Below are positions 54,997 to 63,573 of a stretch of 64,000 nucleotides of DNA, in pieces; the stretch's first letter is position 1; the number at the start of each line of letters is the position of its first letter. The notes under the pieces are model-generated. The model was not told the origin of the DNA. It made no database searches and saw only the letters and a program-made list of their open reading frames with translations. The stretch is from Pseudomonas furukawaii. GTDB taxonomy: Bacteria; Pseudomonadota; Gammaproteobacteria; Pseudomonadales; Pseudomonadaceae. The position numbers and the translations under genes are program-made. The stretch spans positions 2,108,001-2,172,000 of the forward strand of contig NZ_AP014862.1 of assembly GCF_002355475.1 (NCBI RefSeq). Direction: 5' to 3'.

Positions 54997-55473
54997 ATGT
55001 CCAATCAGCGCATCAAGACGCCCTGCGTCGGCCTCTGCTCCACCGTCTTCGGCGACCAGGTGTGTCGGGGTTGCAAGCGCTTCCATCATGAGATCGTGAA
55101 CTGGAATCTCTACAGCGACGAGGAGAAGCGTGCCGTCTGGCGACGTCTCGAGATCCTGCTGGTGCAGGTGATGGCGTCCAAGCTGGAGGTGTTCGATGCG
55201 GCTGTCCTGCGCCGGCAGCTTGAACAGCATCAGGTACGTTTCGTACCCGACCAGTCTCCTTATTGCTGGGCCTATCAGTTGATCGCGCGTGGCTCTCGGG
55301 TGATCAGTCGCATCGATGCCTACGGCATTGCCCTGATGCCGGAATTTCGAGACTGGGCGCTGCCGGATCTGCGGGAAGCCATCGATCGCGAGTTCTTCCT
55401 GCTGTCGGAGGCCCATTACGAACGCTACATCGCCCCGCGCTTCCTGCGCGAGGGGATGGAGATCCGCGTCTGA
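54997..55473 (+). CDS. DUF1289-family zinc-binding-type protein
   Basis: A 158-residue protein whose N-terminus is DUF1289: [26 protein letters not shown], with four Cys arranged as a probable small zinc site (residues 10-32). The rest is helical and of no recognised family. Function unknown; the position next to usp and acnB matches P. aeruginosa. A candidate -10 TAAGAT lies at 54955-54960. Confidence 0.85.
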   Translation: MSNQRIKTPCVGLCSTVFGDQVCRGCKRFHHEIVNWNLYSDEEKRAVWRRLEILLVQVMASKLEVFDAAVLRRQLEQHQVRFVPDQSPYCWAYQLIARGSRVISRIDAYGIALMPEFRDWALPDLREAIDREFFLLSEAHYERYIAPRFLREGMEIRV

Positions 55474-55484
55474 TCCCGTGAACG

Positions 55485-55512
55485 AACAAAGCCGCCCTTG
55501 GGCGGCTTTGTT
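55485..55512. terminator. Bidirectional terminator between DUF1289 gene and usp
   Basis: Twelve-base stem AACAAAGCCGCC / GGCGGCTTTGTT with a CTTG loop between convergent genes. Confidence 0.9.
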
Positions 55513-55526
55513 CCTTCGGATTGCTG

Positions 55527-56390
55527 TCAGCGCTGGGCGACCAGCTCTTCCAGATGGGCGATGATCGCTTCGGGTTTCAATACCAGGACATCGCTTTCCA
55601 GGGCGTCGAGCACCACTTCAGCGGTATTGCCGATCAGTGCGCCCGACAGACCGGAGCGTGCCACGGTGCCGATCACCGTGACGACCGCCCCCAGCTTCTG
55701 GGCAACGTGGGGAATGAGCACATCCGCCGGGCCTTCCTCGATATGCAGCCGTTCGTCGCTGACATCGTACTCGGCCTGGAACGCGCGGCATTCCTCACGG
55801 TAGCGCGCCTCGATGGTTTCCTTGAGCTGGAAGGTGGGGTCCGCCGCCGAGAGCATGGGAGACGGGTGGGCGCTGATGACGTGGAGGGTGCCCCTGGCGA
55901 GGGTAGCGATGTCGTAGCCATGGCTGACGATGGTGGCATGGAGCGTACGGTGTTCGCCGTCGCTGTTGCCCACATCCACGGCGGCGAGGATGTTGCCGCC
56001 AGTCCAGGGGGCGTCGGTCTTCACCATCAGCACCGGGCCGGGACAGAAGCGCAGGAGCTTCCAGTCGTCCGGAGTGAGGAGGGCTTTCTTGAGTGGGTTG
56101 TCCGGTACGTGTTGCTTGATCACCAGGCCGCAGCCTTCGGCCTGCTGGGCAGCGATGATGGTCTGGTACTGGCTGTCCAGCCAATCCTGCTGGGTGCTGA
56201 CGCTGTATCCCTCGGCCCGGAGGGACTCGGCCAGGTCGACGAGGTAGTCGGCATGGTCGCCCTTGCGGTCGCAGATCAGGAGGTGCAGGTGCGACTGGGT
56301 CACGCCGGCGATCAGTTTTGCCCGTTTCAGGGCAAGGCCTTCTGGCCGGTCCGGTTCCACTACCACCAGGATGCTGCGAATGGCTTGCAT
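55527..56390 (-). CDS. Tandem universal stress protein (UspE-like)
   Basis: A 287-residue protein with two Usp domains. Each starts with a beta-strand of the form SILVVVEPD or NILAAVDVG, and the second ends in the nucleotide-binding pattern VVTVIGTVARSGLSGALIGNTAE. In P. aeruginosa several such Usp genes are Anr-dependent and aid anaerobic survival. ATG 56390 has a better-spaced GGGAG than the ATG three codons earlier. An Anr box upstream supports oxygen control. Confidence 0.92.
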   Translation of the reverse strand: MQAIRSILVVVEPDRPEGLALKRAKLIAGVTQSHLHLLICDRKGDHADYLVDLAESLRAEGYSVSTQQDWLDSQYQTIIAAQQAEGCGLVIKQHVPDNPLKKALLTPDDWKLLRFCPGPVLMVKTDAPWTGGNILAAVDVGNSDGEHRTLHATIVSHGYDIATLARGTLHVISAHPSPMLSAADPTFQLKETIEARYREECRAFQAEYDVSDERLHIEEGPADVLIPHVAQKLGAVVTVIGTVARSGLSGALIGNTAEVVLDALESDVLVLKPEAIIAHLEELVAQR

Positions 56391-56428
56391 GGTCGTCATC
56401 TCCCTGTCGATGGCTTATAGCCAAATCA

Positions 56429-56434
56429 AATGTA
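56429..56434 (-). promoter_or_regulatory. Probable -10 box of usp
   Basis: Minus-strand TACATT lies 24 bp from the Anr box, giving a start near 56422 and placing the box centre at about -42. Confidence 0.5.
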
Positions 56435-56457
56435 GCTCCGATTCGGCTTCGGTGTTC

Positions 56458-56471
56458 TTGACATATATCAA
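56458..56471 (-). promoter_or_regulatory. Anr/FNR box upstream of usp
   Basis: TTGAC ATAT ATCAA fits the Anr consensus TTGAY-N4-RTCAA. It lies 67-80 bp from the usp ATG and about -42 from the predicted start, as expected for activation. Confidence 0.8.
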
Positions 56472-56563
56472 GCGGCCCAGGCTGGTCGTTGCGGCCTGCA
56501 TTCGTATAATGCTCCGCCTTCGAGGGCCCGGCCAGTGCGGGTCCCGCTTCGTGAGAGCTGTCC

Positions 56564-57166
56564 GTGAGCCTGCCCGAAATCCATGACTTCCTTGCCTGCC
56601 GCACTCCCGATGCCTGGGTGGTGGCGGCGTTGGCCGATCAGGAAACCCTGCTGATCGACCACAAGAACAACGAGTTCAAGGCGGCCTCCACGGCCATGGC
56701 GCTGATCGCCAAGTACTCGACGCACCTGGACCTGATCAACTTCATGTCGCGTCTGACCCGTGAGGAGCTGGTGCACCATGAGCAGGTGCTGAGGATCATG
56801 AAGCGTCGCAAGATCGCGCTCAAACCGATTTCGGCGTCCCGCTATGCGTCGGGCCTGCGCAAGCTCGTGCGCAGCCATGAGCCCTTGAAACTGGTGGATA
56901 CCCTGGTGGTGGGCGCCTTTATCGAAGCGCGCTCCTGCGAGCGTTTCGAAGCGTTGGTACCGCATCTGGATGACGAGCTGGGCAAGTTCTACGGCGGACT
57001 GCTGAAGAGCGAGGCGCGGCACTTCCAGGGTTATCTGAAGCTGGCCTACCAGTATGGCGAGGCCCGCGACGTGGATGCCACGGTCCTGCGTGTGCGTGAG
57101 TCGGAGCGGGAGCTGATCGAGAGCTCCGATGTGGAGTTCCGCTTCCATAGCGGAGTGCCGGCCTGA
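56564..57166 (+). CDS. miaE: tRNA-(ms2io6A) hydroxylase
   Basis: A 200-residue ferritin-like diiron monooxygenase that hydroxylates the isopentenyl group of ms2i6A37 in tRNA, an oxygen-dependent modification. Diiron ligands come from Glu in DHKNNEFKAA, the pair EELVHHEQ, Glu in AFIEARSCERF, and SEARHFQGY. The start is GTG 56564 with a weak GAGAG site. A strong terminator follows. Confidence 0.95.
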   Translation: MSLPEIHDFLACRTPDAWVVAALADQETLLIDHKNNEFKAASTAMALIAKYSTHLDLINFMSRLTREELVHHEQVLRIMKRRKIALKPISASRYASGLRKLVRSHEPLKLVDTLVVGAFIEARSCERFEALVPHLDDELGKFYGGLLKSEARHFQGYLKLAYQYGEARDVDATVLRVRESERELIESSDVEFRFHSGVPA

Positions 57167-57185
57167 GTCCGACCGGAGAAGAAAG

Positions 57186-57207
57186 AGCGCCCGGAGGGGC
57201 GCTTTTT
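57186..57207 (+). terminator. Terminator after miaE
   Basis: Stem AGCGCCC / GGGCGCT with a GGAG loop and a T run. Confidence 0.88.
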
Positions 57208-57462
57208 CGTGGTCGGGACTTCGTTCGGTCCTTCGCCTCGAGGCCCAGGGCCAGTTCGCGAGCGGCCTAGATGGCGGCCTGCACCTTGATCACCGCTTCG
57301 CGACGGAACCATTGGGTGGCGGCGCCGACGGCACCCGCTGCTTCTTCTGGTGAGGGGCCTGGTCGTTCCTCGACGTGAAAGTCGGAGCGGCGTTGCTGCA
57401 GGCGGGCCGCCGCTCCCTCAAGGTGCGGCGTTCCGGGCTGGGAGCCGCCGTTCCGGTGCGCC
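57208..57462. other. Unassigned gap between miaE and lpxH with a residual open frame
   Basis: A minus-strand frame ending at 57267 reads LQQRRSDFHVEERPG and WFRREAVIKVQAAI with protein-like composition, but no ATG, GTG or TTG starts it after the lpxH stop. It may be a short gene with a non-standard start or the remnant of one; it is not called as a gene. Confidence 0.3.
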
Positions 57463-58185
57463 TCAGGATAGGCTGAAGGAAGTCTGCCTGAAGCCGTCCT
57501 GATCCACCTGCAGAGCCCAGCCTTGCTGGTCCCAGTCGCCGAGGACGATGCGCCTGGCTGCCTTGCCGTCCAGGTCGAGTTGGTGCTCGGCCGGGCGGTG
57601 GGTGTGGCCATGGATCAGGGTGCACACGCCCTGCTCTCGGAGGATGCGCGGGATTTCTTCCGGGGTGACATCGGTGATGGCTGCAGCCTTCTGTCGGGTC
57701 TGCATGCGGCTTTCCTTGCGCAGCTTGCGAGCCAGCTTGTGGCGGGTGGCAAGGGGCAGGTGGCGAAGGATGAACAGGCTGATCGGGTTTCGCAGCCAGC
57801 GGCGGAGGCGCATGTAGGCTTCGTCGCGGGTGCAGAGGCTGTCGCCGTGCATCAGCAGCACGCTCTCTCCATTGAGTTCCACGCGGCTCGGGTCGGGCAG
57901 CAGGGTGCAGCCGGCCTCGCGGCAGAAGCCCTTGCCAATCAGGAAGTCGCGGTTGCCATGCATCAGGTAGATGCGCGTGCCGCTGTCGGACAACTGGCGC
58001 AGTGCCTGGGCGATGCCGCGCTGGAAGGGGGTCATGGCGTCGTCGCCGATCCAGGCTTCGAAGAAGTCGCCCAGTATGTAGAGCGCTTCGGCCTGGCTGG
58101 CGCGCGTCTGCAGGAAACGAAGAAACGCCCGGGTGATGTCCGGGCGTTCCTCTTCGAGATGCAGGTCGGAGATCAGCAGGATCAC
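57463..58185 (-). CDS. lpxH: UDP-2,3-diacylglucosamine diphosphatase
   Basis: A 240-residue metallophosphoesterase that hydrolyses UDP-2,3-diacylglucosamine to lipid X in lipid A synthesis; peripheral to the inner membrane. Metal motifs are [32 protein letters not shown] and HGHTHRP. The start overlaps the ppiB stop (ATGA). Confidence 0.96.
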   Translation of the reverse strand: MILLISDLHLEEERPDITRAFLRFLQTRASQAEALYILGDFFEAWIGDDAMTPFQRGIAQALRQLSDSGTRIYLMHGNRDFLIGKGFCREAGCTLLPDPSRVELNGESVLLMHGDSLCTRDEAYMRLRRWLRNPISLFILRHLPLATRHKLARKLRKESRMQTRQKAAAITDVTPEEIPRILREQGVCTLIHGHTHRPAEHQLDLDGKAARRIVLGDWDQQGWALQVDQDGFRQTSFSLS

Positions 58186-58676
58186 TCGGCGATCTCGGCC
58201 TTCTCGATGATCACGTCTTCGACCGGCACATCCTGGTGGCCCGCTTTCATGGTGGTGGCCACGGCCTTGATCTTGTTGACCACATCCATGCCTTCCACTA
58301 CCTCGCCGAACACGGCGTAGCCCCAGCCCTGTACGGTCGGAGCGCTGTGGTTGAGGAAGCTGTTGTCGGCGACGTTGATGAAGAATTGCGCGGAGGCCGA
58401 GTGGGGCTCCATGGTACGGGCCATGGCGATGGTGCCGACCTTGTTGGACAGGCCGTTGTTGGCCTCGTTCTTGATGGGGGCGCGGGTAGCCTTCTGCTTC
58501 ATGCCAGGCTCGAAGCCGCCGCCCTGGATCATGAAGTTGCCGATCACGCGGTGGAAGATGGTGCCGTCATAGTGGCCGGACTTCACGTACTCCTTGAAGT
58601 TGGCCACGGTTTCCGGGGCTTTGTCTTCGAAGAGTTGCAGGGTGATGACGCCGTGGTTGGTGTGCAGCTTGATCAT
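58182..58676 (-). CDS. ppiB: Cytoplasmic peptidyl-prolyl cis-trans isomerase B
   Basis: A 164-residue cyclophilin without a signal peptide. [32 protein letters not shown] and [14 protein letters not shown] carry the active-site Arg, Phe, Gln and His/Trp region. Coupled to lpxH. In other pseudomonads glnS lies just upstream on the other strand; here the group II intron separates them. Confidence 0.97.
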   Translation of the reverse strand: MIKLHTNHGVITLQLFEDKAPETVANFKEYVKSGHYDGTIFHRVIGNFMIQGGGFEPGMKQKATRAPIKNEANNGLSNKVGTIAMARTMEPHSASAQFFINVADNSFLNHSAPTVQGWGYAVFGEVVEGMDVVNKIKAVATTMKAGHQDVPVEDVIIEKAEIAE

Positions 58677-58723
58677 GGGGGTATTCGCTCTATCGGGAAG
58701 TCCAAGGCCTGTCAGGGTATTGA

Positions 58724-58764
58724 GTCGGGTGGCGCCGGACCATTGCTGGTCCGACGCCCCCTAA
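58724..58764 (-). ncRNA. Group II intron domain VI with branch-point A
   Basis: Minus-strand arms GGGGGCGTCGGACC and GGTCCGGCGCC-A-CCC pair fully except for one unpaired A (58730), the expected lariat branch nucleotide. Confidence 0.7.
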
Positions 58765-58798
58765 GAACCGTACGTGCGCCTTTCAGCGCATACGGCTC
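58765..58798 (-). ncRNA. Group II intron domain V
   Basis: The 34-base hairpin starts GAGCCGTATGCG, has a GAAA-type turn, and ends GCACGTACGGTTC, the standard bacterial domain V. It overlaps the stop codon of the intron ORF. Confidence 0.92.
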
Positions 58799-60512
58799 AA
58801 GCCTTTGCTAAGCCCCTGGAGGGGGCCGGCTTACTCACCTTTAGGCCACGTGCGTGGAGTCGTTGGTGACACTCGGGATGCAATAGTACCCGGTTTGCCA
58901 GGGAGTCATTACCACCTTGTGAGCGGTACACGATGTGGTGGTCATGCCAGCCAGTCTCCTTGGATATGGGGGTATTGCAAAGCACACACAGACCCCGCTG
59001 TTGCGTGAAGAGGGTAGCGACCTGCCTGCGGTACTTCAGCTTATCCAGCATCCGAAGCATTCGCAGTTTTTCACCTTCCTCTTCGTGGGTCGGATCGAAC
59101 GGGTTGTACTCCGCACTGATCTTCTTATGGCGCTTTACCTTCACTCCGGCGGACCGGAAGAGTTCGATTTCCCGTTTGTTTCCCTTTTCATCCGTTGCCG
59201 TGGTGGCGAACGCCCAGTTCCTGAGGCCGATGGTTCGGAAGTACTTCGCCCGAATCCACGTGAGCCCTTTCCTAGGATGTCGCCTTATTGCCCAACGCCA
59301 TAGAGCTTTGAAGACCATGTGGTCCATCAGGCTGAACGCTTTTTTCGCGACTACGGGTTGGTGGTACAGAGCCCAACCACGCAGTACCGGATTCAGCAGG
59401 CGGATGAGGTTCTCCTGCCGAGCCGTCTTGTTGTCGCTGATGATCTCCTTGACCTTGCGATAGAACGTCTTGACGTTCTTCTTGCTCGGTTTGATCAGGA
59501 GTATCCGTTTTCCCTTTTTAGGGTACTTGCGGAAATTCCAGCCAAGGAAATCGAAACCACTGTCGATGTGGGTGATGCGGGTTTTCTCAGGTGAGAGTTT
59601 AAGTCCCCGTGTAACTAGGAACTGCTCGACCCATGGACGAACCTTAGTCTCAAGGACCTCCTTGGATTGACCTGTGATGACGAAGTCATCCGCATATCGC
59701 ACGACGTTGATTTTCAGCGTTCTGGCTCGGGTCTTCCCCAGGTGTTGCTTCAGGGCAGACTCCAGACCATCGAGCGCGATGTTCGCAAGGGTAGGGGAGA
59801 TGATCCCTCCCTGCGGCGTGCCGGCTTCCGTTGCCGAGAGCTGGCCTTTGTGGATTACCCCCGCCTTCAACCACTTACGGAGTACCCGTTTGTCCATGGG
59901 GACGTTGCGGGTGAGCCAGTCATGATTGATGTTGTCGAAGCATCCTTCGATGTCGCCTTCAAGGACCCACTGTGGGGAGACCTCTTTGGAGAGACAGAGA
60001 AATAGCTGGCCCATCGCGTCGTGCGTGGATCGCTCCGTCCGAAAGCCGTAGCTGTTCGGATCGGCTTGCGTTTCAGCGATGGGCGCTAGTGCCAGCAGAT
60101 ACAGCGCCTGCATGGCTCTGTCCAACATGGTGGGAATGCCCAGAGGGCGTTCCTTACCATTTGCCTTTGGGATGTATACCCGTTTCAACGGGTGCGGTTG
60201 ATATCCACGGGGCTCAAGCTGCGATGTAGCTGCAAATTTGGCTTCGGGTGTATCCCAGAGGACCCGGTCGACTCCCGCCGTTCGTTTTCCCTGGTTTTCG
60301 GTGACTCGCCGCACGGCCAAGAATCTGGCTGAGCGGGAGCGGGTCAACATCCGTTGGAGGCTTTTGACCTTCCGCCAGTTGTTTTCCCGACAAGCCTTCG
60401 CGATCCGCATCTGCGTTCCTCGGACGTTCCTCTGTACGCGACACCAGTCGATGTCGTGCCAATGCTGAGGGCCGTCAGGAAGCGCAGACACGGACAGTCC
60501 GTGCTCTTTCAT
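58797..60512 (-). CDS. ltrA: Group II intron reverse transcriptase/maturase with HNH endonuclease
   Basis: A 571-residue intron-encoded protein. The RT domain (about 75-330) has DRAMQALYLLALAPIAE, GDIEGCFDNINHDWL, GTPQGGIISPTLANI and the catalytic YADD (273-276). The maturase domain X spans about 345-440 (NPVLRGWALYHQPV). The C-terminal HNH (509-553) has CVLC, DHHIVY and HPECHQRLH, so target-primed mobility should be possible. The frame is intact, so the element may be active. Its stop lies in domain V. Confidence 0.95.
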   Translation of the reverse strand: MKEHGLSVSALPDGPQHWHDIDWCRVQRNVRGTQMRIAKACRENNWRKVKSLQRMLTRSRSARFLAVRRVTENQGKRTAGVDRVLWDTPEAKFAATSQLEPRGYQPHPLKRVYIPKANGKERPLGIPTMLDRAMQALYLLALAPIAETQADPNSYGFRTERSTHDAMGQLFLCLSKEVSPQWVLEGDIEGCFDNINHDWLTRNVPMDKRVLRKWLKAGVIHKGQLSATEAGTPQGGIISPTLANIALDGLESALKQHLGKTRARTLKINVVRYADDFVITGQSKEVLETKVRPWVEQFLVTRGLKLSPEKTRITHIDSGFDFLGWNFRKYPKKGKRILLIKPSKKNVKTFYRKVKEIISDNKTARQENLIRLLNPVLRGWALYHQPVVAKKAFSLMDHMVFKALWRWAIRRHPRKGLTWIRAKYFRTIGLRNWAFATTATDEKGNKREIELFRSAGVKVKRHKKISAEYNPFDPTHEEEGEKLRMLRMLDKLKYRRQVATLFTQQRGLCVLCNTPISKETGWHDHHIVYRSQGGNDSLANRVLLHPECHQRLHARGLKVSKPAPSRGLAKA

Positions 60513-60650
60513 GCTGCATTCCTCTCGGTTTAACCCGAGCGGAAGCCAATTGACCCCCCGAGGGAGTGTTGGCTCCCGTCGGGATGGTTGATGTGGCTGT
60601 TGTGAACCCGGAAGGTCACCCGGCCTTTGAGTGGGGTTGGCTCCGGTCGA

Positions 60651-60785
60651 TCAGGCCTGCTGGGACGTCTGGAGGCGTTTCCATAGGGCTTTAACTTCTC
60701 GGATCGCACCTACCAATGGCGCGAAGTAGATGACTGGGGCTTGTTTTGCCGCCGAGATGATCTCGTGAGCGATGCCTTTCATCAT
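60651..60785 (-). CDS. Small ORF inside the intron, upstream of the RT gene
   Basis: The 44-residue ORF begins MMKGIAHEII and ends WKRLQTSQQA. A very strong ribosome site, AAGGAGG, directly precedes two in-frame ATG codons (60785 and 60782). The middle (APVIYFAPLVGAIREVKAL) is hydrophobic, possibly one membrane helix or an amphipathic helix. It lies in the domain IV region before the RT ORF. Not recognised; it could be a real small protein or a translation leader. Confidence 0.45.
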   Translation of the reverse strand: MMKGIAHEIISAAKQAPVIYFAPLVGAIREVKALWKRLQTSQQA

Positions 60786-61444
60786 TCCTCCTTGGGTCCC
60801 GTTCCCCGTGGGGAGGCGGGCTTGTATTGGCCACGTGTTGAGTGAGGTCAGTCAGGCGTCTTGCGACGTAAGACCATGTGGAAGTCTGCTCCCTTTCGGG
60901 CGAGGTGATGTTCCAACCCCTATCCGGTCCATTACAGCCCGGCTTTCGCTTTCTCCACAATCCCATACCCGCATAGCTATCAGTGTTCCTTGCGGTTCAC
61001 CTGCCCGAGGGGCAGCTATACGGGCTTACCACGTTCCCTGATTCTCACACGACTGGTTTAGGGTCTGCCTTTTCACCGGGGGTGTTGTTTTAGCGACGTG
61101 CTCCCGAAGCCGACGAGAGCAACTACACCCCGTACCTTTTGGTCCCTGCCGATAGTAGTCGTAGGCAGGATCATAGTTACGGTGTTTATCAGCAGTTCAC
61201 ATAAGTTACCCGTGCCAGCCAGCCTAGCACCCAGACCCGGTACTACTCCGGGTCATCACCAGTCGCCTCGCGGTTTCTGGTGCCTTGCGGGGGTTACATT
61301 GTCGGAAGAGCTTTGCACCCCACCGTTGCCAGTGACGCACATCTTCCTAGGCTACTGCTAGTCGCATAACAGATCCGCTACCACCTCGTTCTGACGGCGG
61401 TTGGATAATGAGAGATCAGAGCAGGCGGCCCAGATAGGTCGCAC

Positions 61445-61830
61445 CATGTCCCTATGTCGTCGCGACATTGAGGACAACGAGAGCATGTGCCGATCTGATT
61501 GAGAGGTATCCCTTGTGGGGAGTCTCCCCAGAAGGGTGGCGGTGGAGTGGTTTCCAGCTGCCTTTTAGCTCGGGTTTCCTGGTCCAACTTAAAATGTAAA
61601 AAGTTGTATCAGGAGCCTGTTTTGAGAGCAAAAAGGGGGCGCACGGCCACCTTTTTGTCTCGATCCAACACCTCCCGGAAGTCATGAGATGACCCTGGGA
61701 AGGGGAGAAACCAGGCCGTTGCCTTTACAGAGTGCTGCTTGTTTTGGAATTCCAAGCCCTTGAAATTCAAGGGTTTGAGGACCAGGGTCAGCTGCCCAGA
61801 CCTACCGGGACACGCACATGCGTGTCGCAC
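61445..61830. other. Atypical low-GC segment between the intron and the glnS promoter
   Basis: About 386 bp with GC near 50 percent and no convincing gene. It contains the palindrome CCCTTGAAATTCAAGGG, GGGGAGTCTCCCC and, at its right end, GACACGCA-CA-TGCGTGTC. Short open frames in all directions lack ribosome sites. It may be part of a longer intron (to 61830) or the remnant of another element. Confidence 0.4.
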
Positions 61831-61840
61831 CAGCTTCGGC

Positions 61841-61846
61841 TATGAT
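61841..61846 (+). promoter_or_regulatory. Probable -10 box of glnS (TATGAT)
   Basis: TATGAT within GGCTATGATAAGCGC is a near-consensus -10, 59 bp before the glnS ATG. No good -35 is seen at the usual distance, in the atypical segment beside it. Confidence 0.5.
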
Positions 61847-61905
61847 AAGCGCTTTGATTTTGCCGGCCTACCCTGAGCCGCGCACCAGAAGACCCCAAGG
61901 ACACC

Positions 61906-63573
61906 ATGAGCAAGCCAGAGACTCCCGCCGCCTCCAACTTCCTGCGCCAGATCGTCCAGGCGGACCTGGACGCCGGCAAGCACGCCAAGATCGTCACCCG
62001 CTTCCCGCCGGAGCCCAACGGCTACCTGCATATCGGTCACGCCAAGTCCATCTGCCTGAACTTCGGGCTGGCCAGGGAGTTCGGTGGTGACTGCCACCTG
62101 CGCTTCGACGACACCAACCCGGCGAAGGAGGATCAGGAGTACATCGACGCCATCGAGAGTGATGTGAAGTGGCTGGGCTTTCAGTGGGCCGGTGAGGTTC
62201 GCTACGCCTCCAGCTATTTCGATCAGTTGCACGATTGGGCCGTCGAGTTGATCAAGGCCGGCAAGGCCTTTGTCTGCGACCTTTCCCCCGAAGAGATGCG
62301 CGAGTACCGCGGCAGCCTCACCGAGCCCGGTCGCAACAGTCCATTCCGTGAGCGTAGCGTCGAGGAGAACCTCGATCTGTTCGCCCGCATGAAGGCCGGC
62401 GAGTTCCCTGATGGCACCCGTTCCCTGCGCGCGAAGATCGACATGGCTTCGCCGAACATGAATCTGCGTGATCCGATCCTCTATCGCATTCGTCACGCGC
62501 ATCATCACCAGACCGGCGACAAGTGGTGCATCTATCCCAGCTACGACTTCACCCATGGTCAGTCGGATGCCATCGAGGGCATTACCCACTCCATCTGCAC
62601 CCTGGAGTTCGAGGATCATCGCCCGCTCTACGAGTGGTTCCTGGAGAACCTGCCGGTGCCCGCCGTGCCGCGCCAGTACGAGTTCTCGCGCCTCAACCTG
62701 AACTACACCATCACCAGCAAGCGCAAACTCAAGCAGCTGGTGGACGAAGGCCATGTCAGTGGCTGGGATGACCCGCGGATGTCGACCCTGTCCGGCTACC
62801 GCCGTCGCGGCTACACCCCCGAGTCGATCCGCAACTTCTGTGAAATGGTCGGCGTCAATCGCGCCAGTGGCGTGGTGGACATCGGCATGCTGGAGTTCAG
62901 CATCCGTGATCACCTGGATGCCACCGCATCTCGCGCCATGTGCGTGCTCAAGCCGCTCAAGGTGGTCATTACCAACTATCCCGAAGGCCAGGTCGAGAAC
63001 CTCGAGCTGCCGCGCCACCCGAAGGAAGACATGGGGGTGCGCGCCCTGCCGTTCGCCCGTGAGATCTACATCGACGCCAGCGATTTCGAGGAAGTGCCTC
63101 CGGCCGGCTTCAAGCGCCTGGTTCCGGGTGGCGAAGTGCGTCTGCGTGGCAGCTACGTGATCCGCGCTGACGAGGCCATCAAGGATGCCGATGGCAAGGT
63201 TGTCGAGCTGCGTTGCTCCTATGATCCGGACACACTTGGCAAGAACCCCGAAGGTCGCAAGGTCAAGGGGGTGATCCACTGGGTGCCGGCCGAGGCCAGT
63301 GTCGAGTGTGAGGTGCGCCTGTACGACCGTCTGTTCCGCTCACCCAACCCGGAGAAGTCCGAAGAGGGTGGCAGCTTTCTCGACAACATCAACCCCGAGT
63401 CTCTGGTAGTGCTGAGCGGCTGCCGCGCCGAGCCGTCCCTGGCCAATGCGCAGCCGGAGGAGCGTTTCCAGTTCGAGCGAGAAGGCTATTTCGTTGCCGA
63501 CCTCAAGGATTCGCAGCCCGGCAAGCCGGTGTTCAACCGCACCGTCACGTTGCGTGATTCCTGGGGGCAATGA
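61906..63573 (+). CDS. glnS: Glutaminyl-tRNA synthetase
   Basis: Class I synthetase of 555 residues that charges tRNA-Gln. The HIGH motif is in [17 protein letters not shown]; the KMSKS-like motif is [11 protein letters not shown]; the bacterial GlnRS C-terminal beta-barrels follow ([21 protein letters not shown]). The start ATG follows AAGGACACC. The TGA overlaps the cysS start (TGATG), so the two synthetase genes are coupled. Confidence 0.98.
   Translation: MSKPETPAASNFLRQIVQADLDAGKHAKIVTRFPPEPNGYLHIGHAKSICLNFGLAREFGGDCHLRFDDTNPAKEDQEYIDAIESDVKWLGFQWAGEVRYASSYFDQLHDWAVELIKAGKAFVCDLSPEEMREYRGSLTEPGRNSPFRERSVEENLDLFARMKAGEFPDGTRSLRAKIDMASPNMNLRDPILYRIRHAHHHQTGDKWCIYPSYDFTHGQSDAIEGITHSICTLEFEDHRPLYEWFLENLPVPAVPRQYEFSRLNLNYTITSKRKLKQLVDEGHVSGWDDPRMSTLSGYRRRGYTPESIRNFCEMVGVNRASGVVDIGMLEFSIRDHLDATASRAMCVLKPLKVVITNYPEGQVENLELPRHPKEDMGVRALPFAREIYIDASDFEEVPPAGFKRLVPGGEVRLRGSYVIRADEAIKDADGKVVELRCSYDPDTLGKNPEGRKVKGVIHWVPAEASVECEVRLYDRLFRSPNPEKSEEGGSFLDNINPESLVVLSGCRAEPSLANAQPEERFQFEREGYFVADLKDSQPGKPVFNRTVTLRDSWGQ

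Larger units (their letters stand above)
58724..61444 (-). mobile_element. Group II intron (bacterial CL-type), about 2.7 kb, minus strand
   Basis: Boundaries read on the minus strand: the 5' end GTGCGACC begins at 61444; the 3' end CCCGAC finishes at 58724. Domain V (58765-58798) and domain VI with a single bulged A at 58730, seven bases from the 3' end, are clear. About 600 bases of ribozyme sequence precede the internal ORFs. A second GTGCGAC start at 61830 would give a 3.1-kb element; it is less likely because it would fold on itself at once. The intron lies outside genes, between ppiB and glnS. Confidence 0.85.

Noticed and set aside
61640..61644. GTGCG at 61644 as the intron 5' end
   Set aside because: GTGCGCCC here is not followed by a plausible domain I start, whereas GTGCGACC at 61444 gives about 600 bases of ribozyme before the internal ORFs.
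61452..61830. Short overlapping ORFs beside the intron
   Set aside because: They overlap in several frames, lack ribosome sites and show no family; more likely non-coding or remnant sequence.
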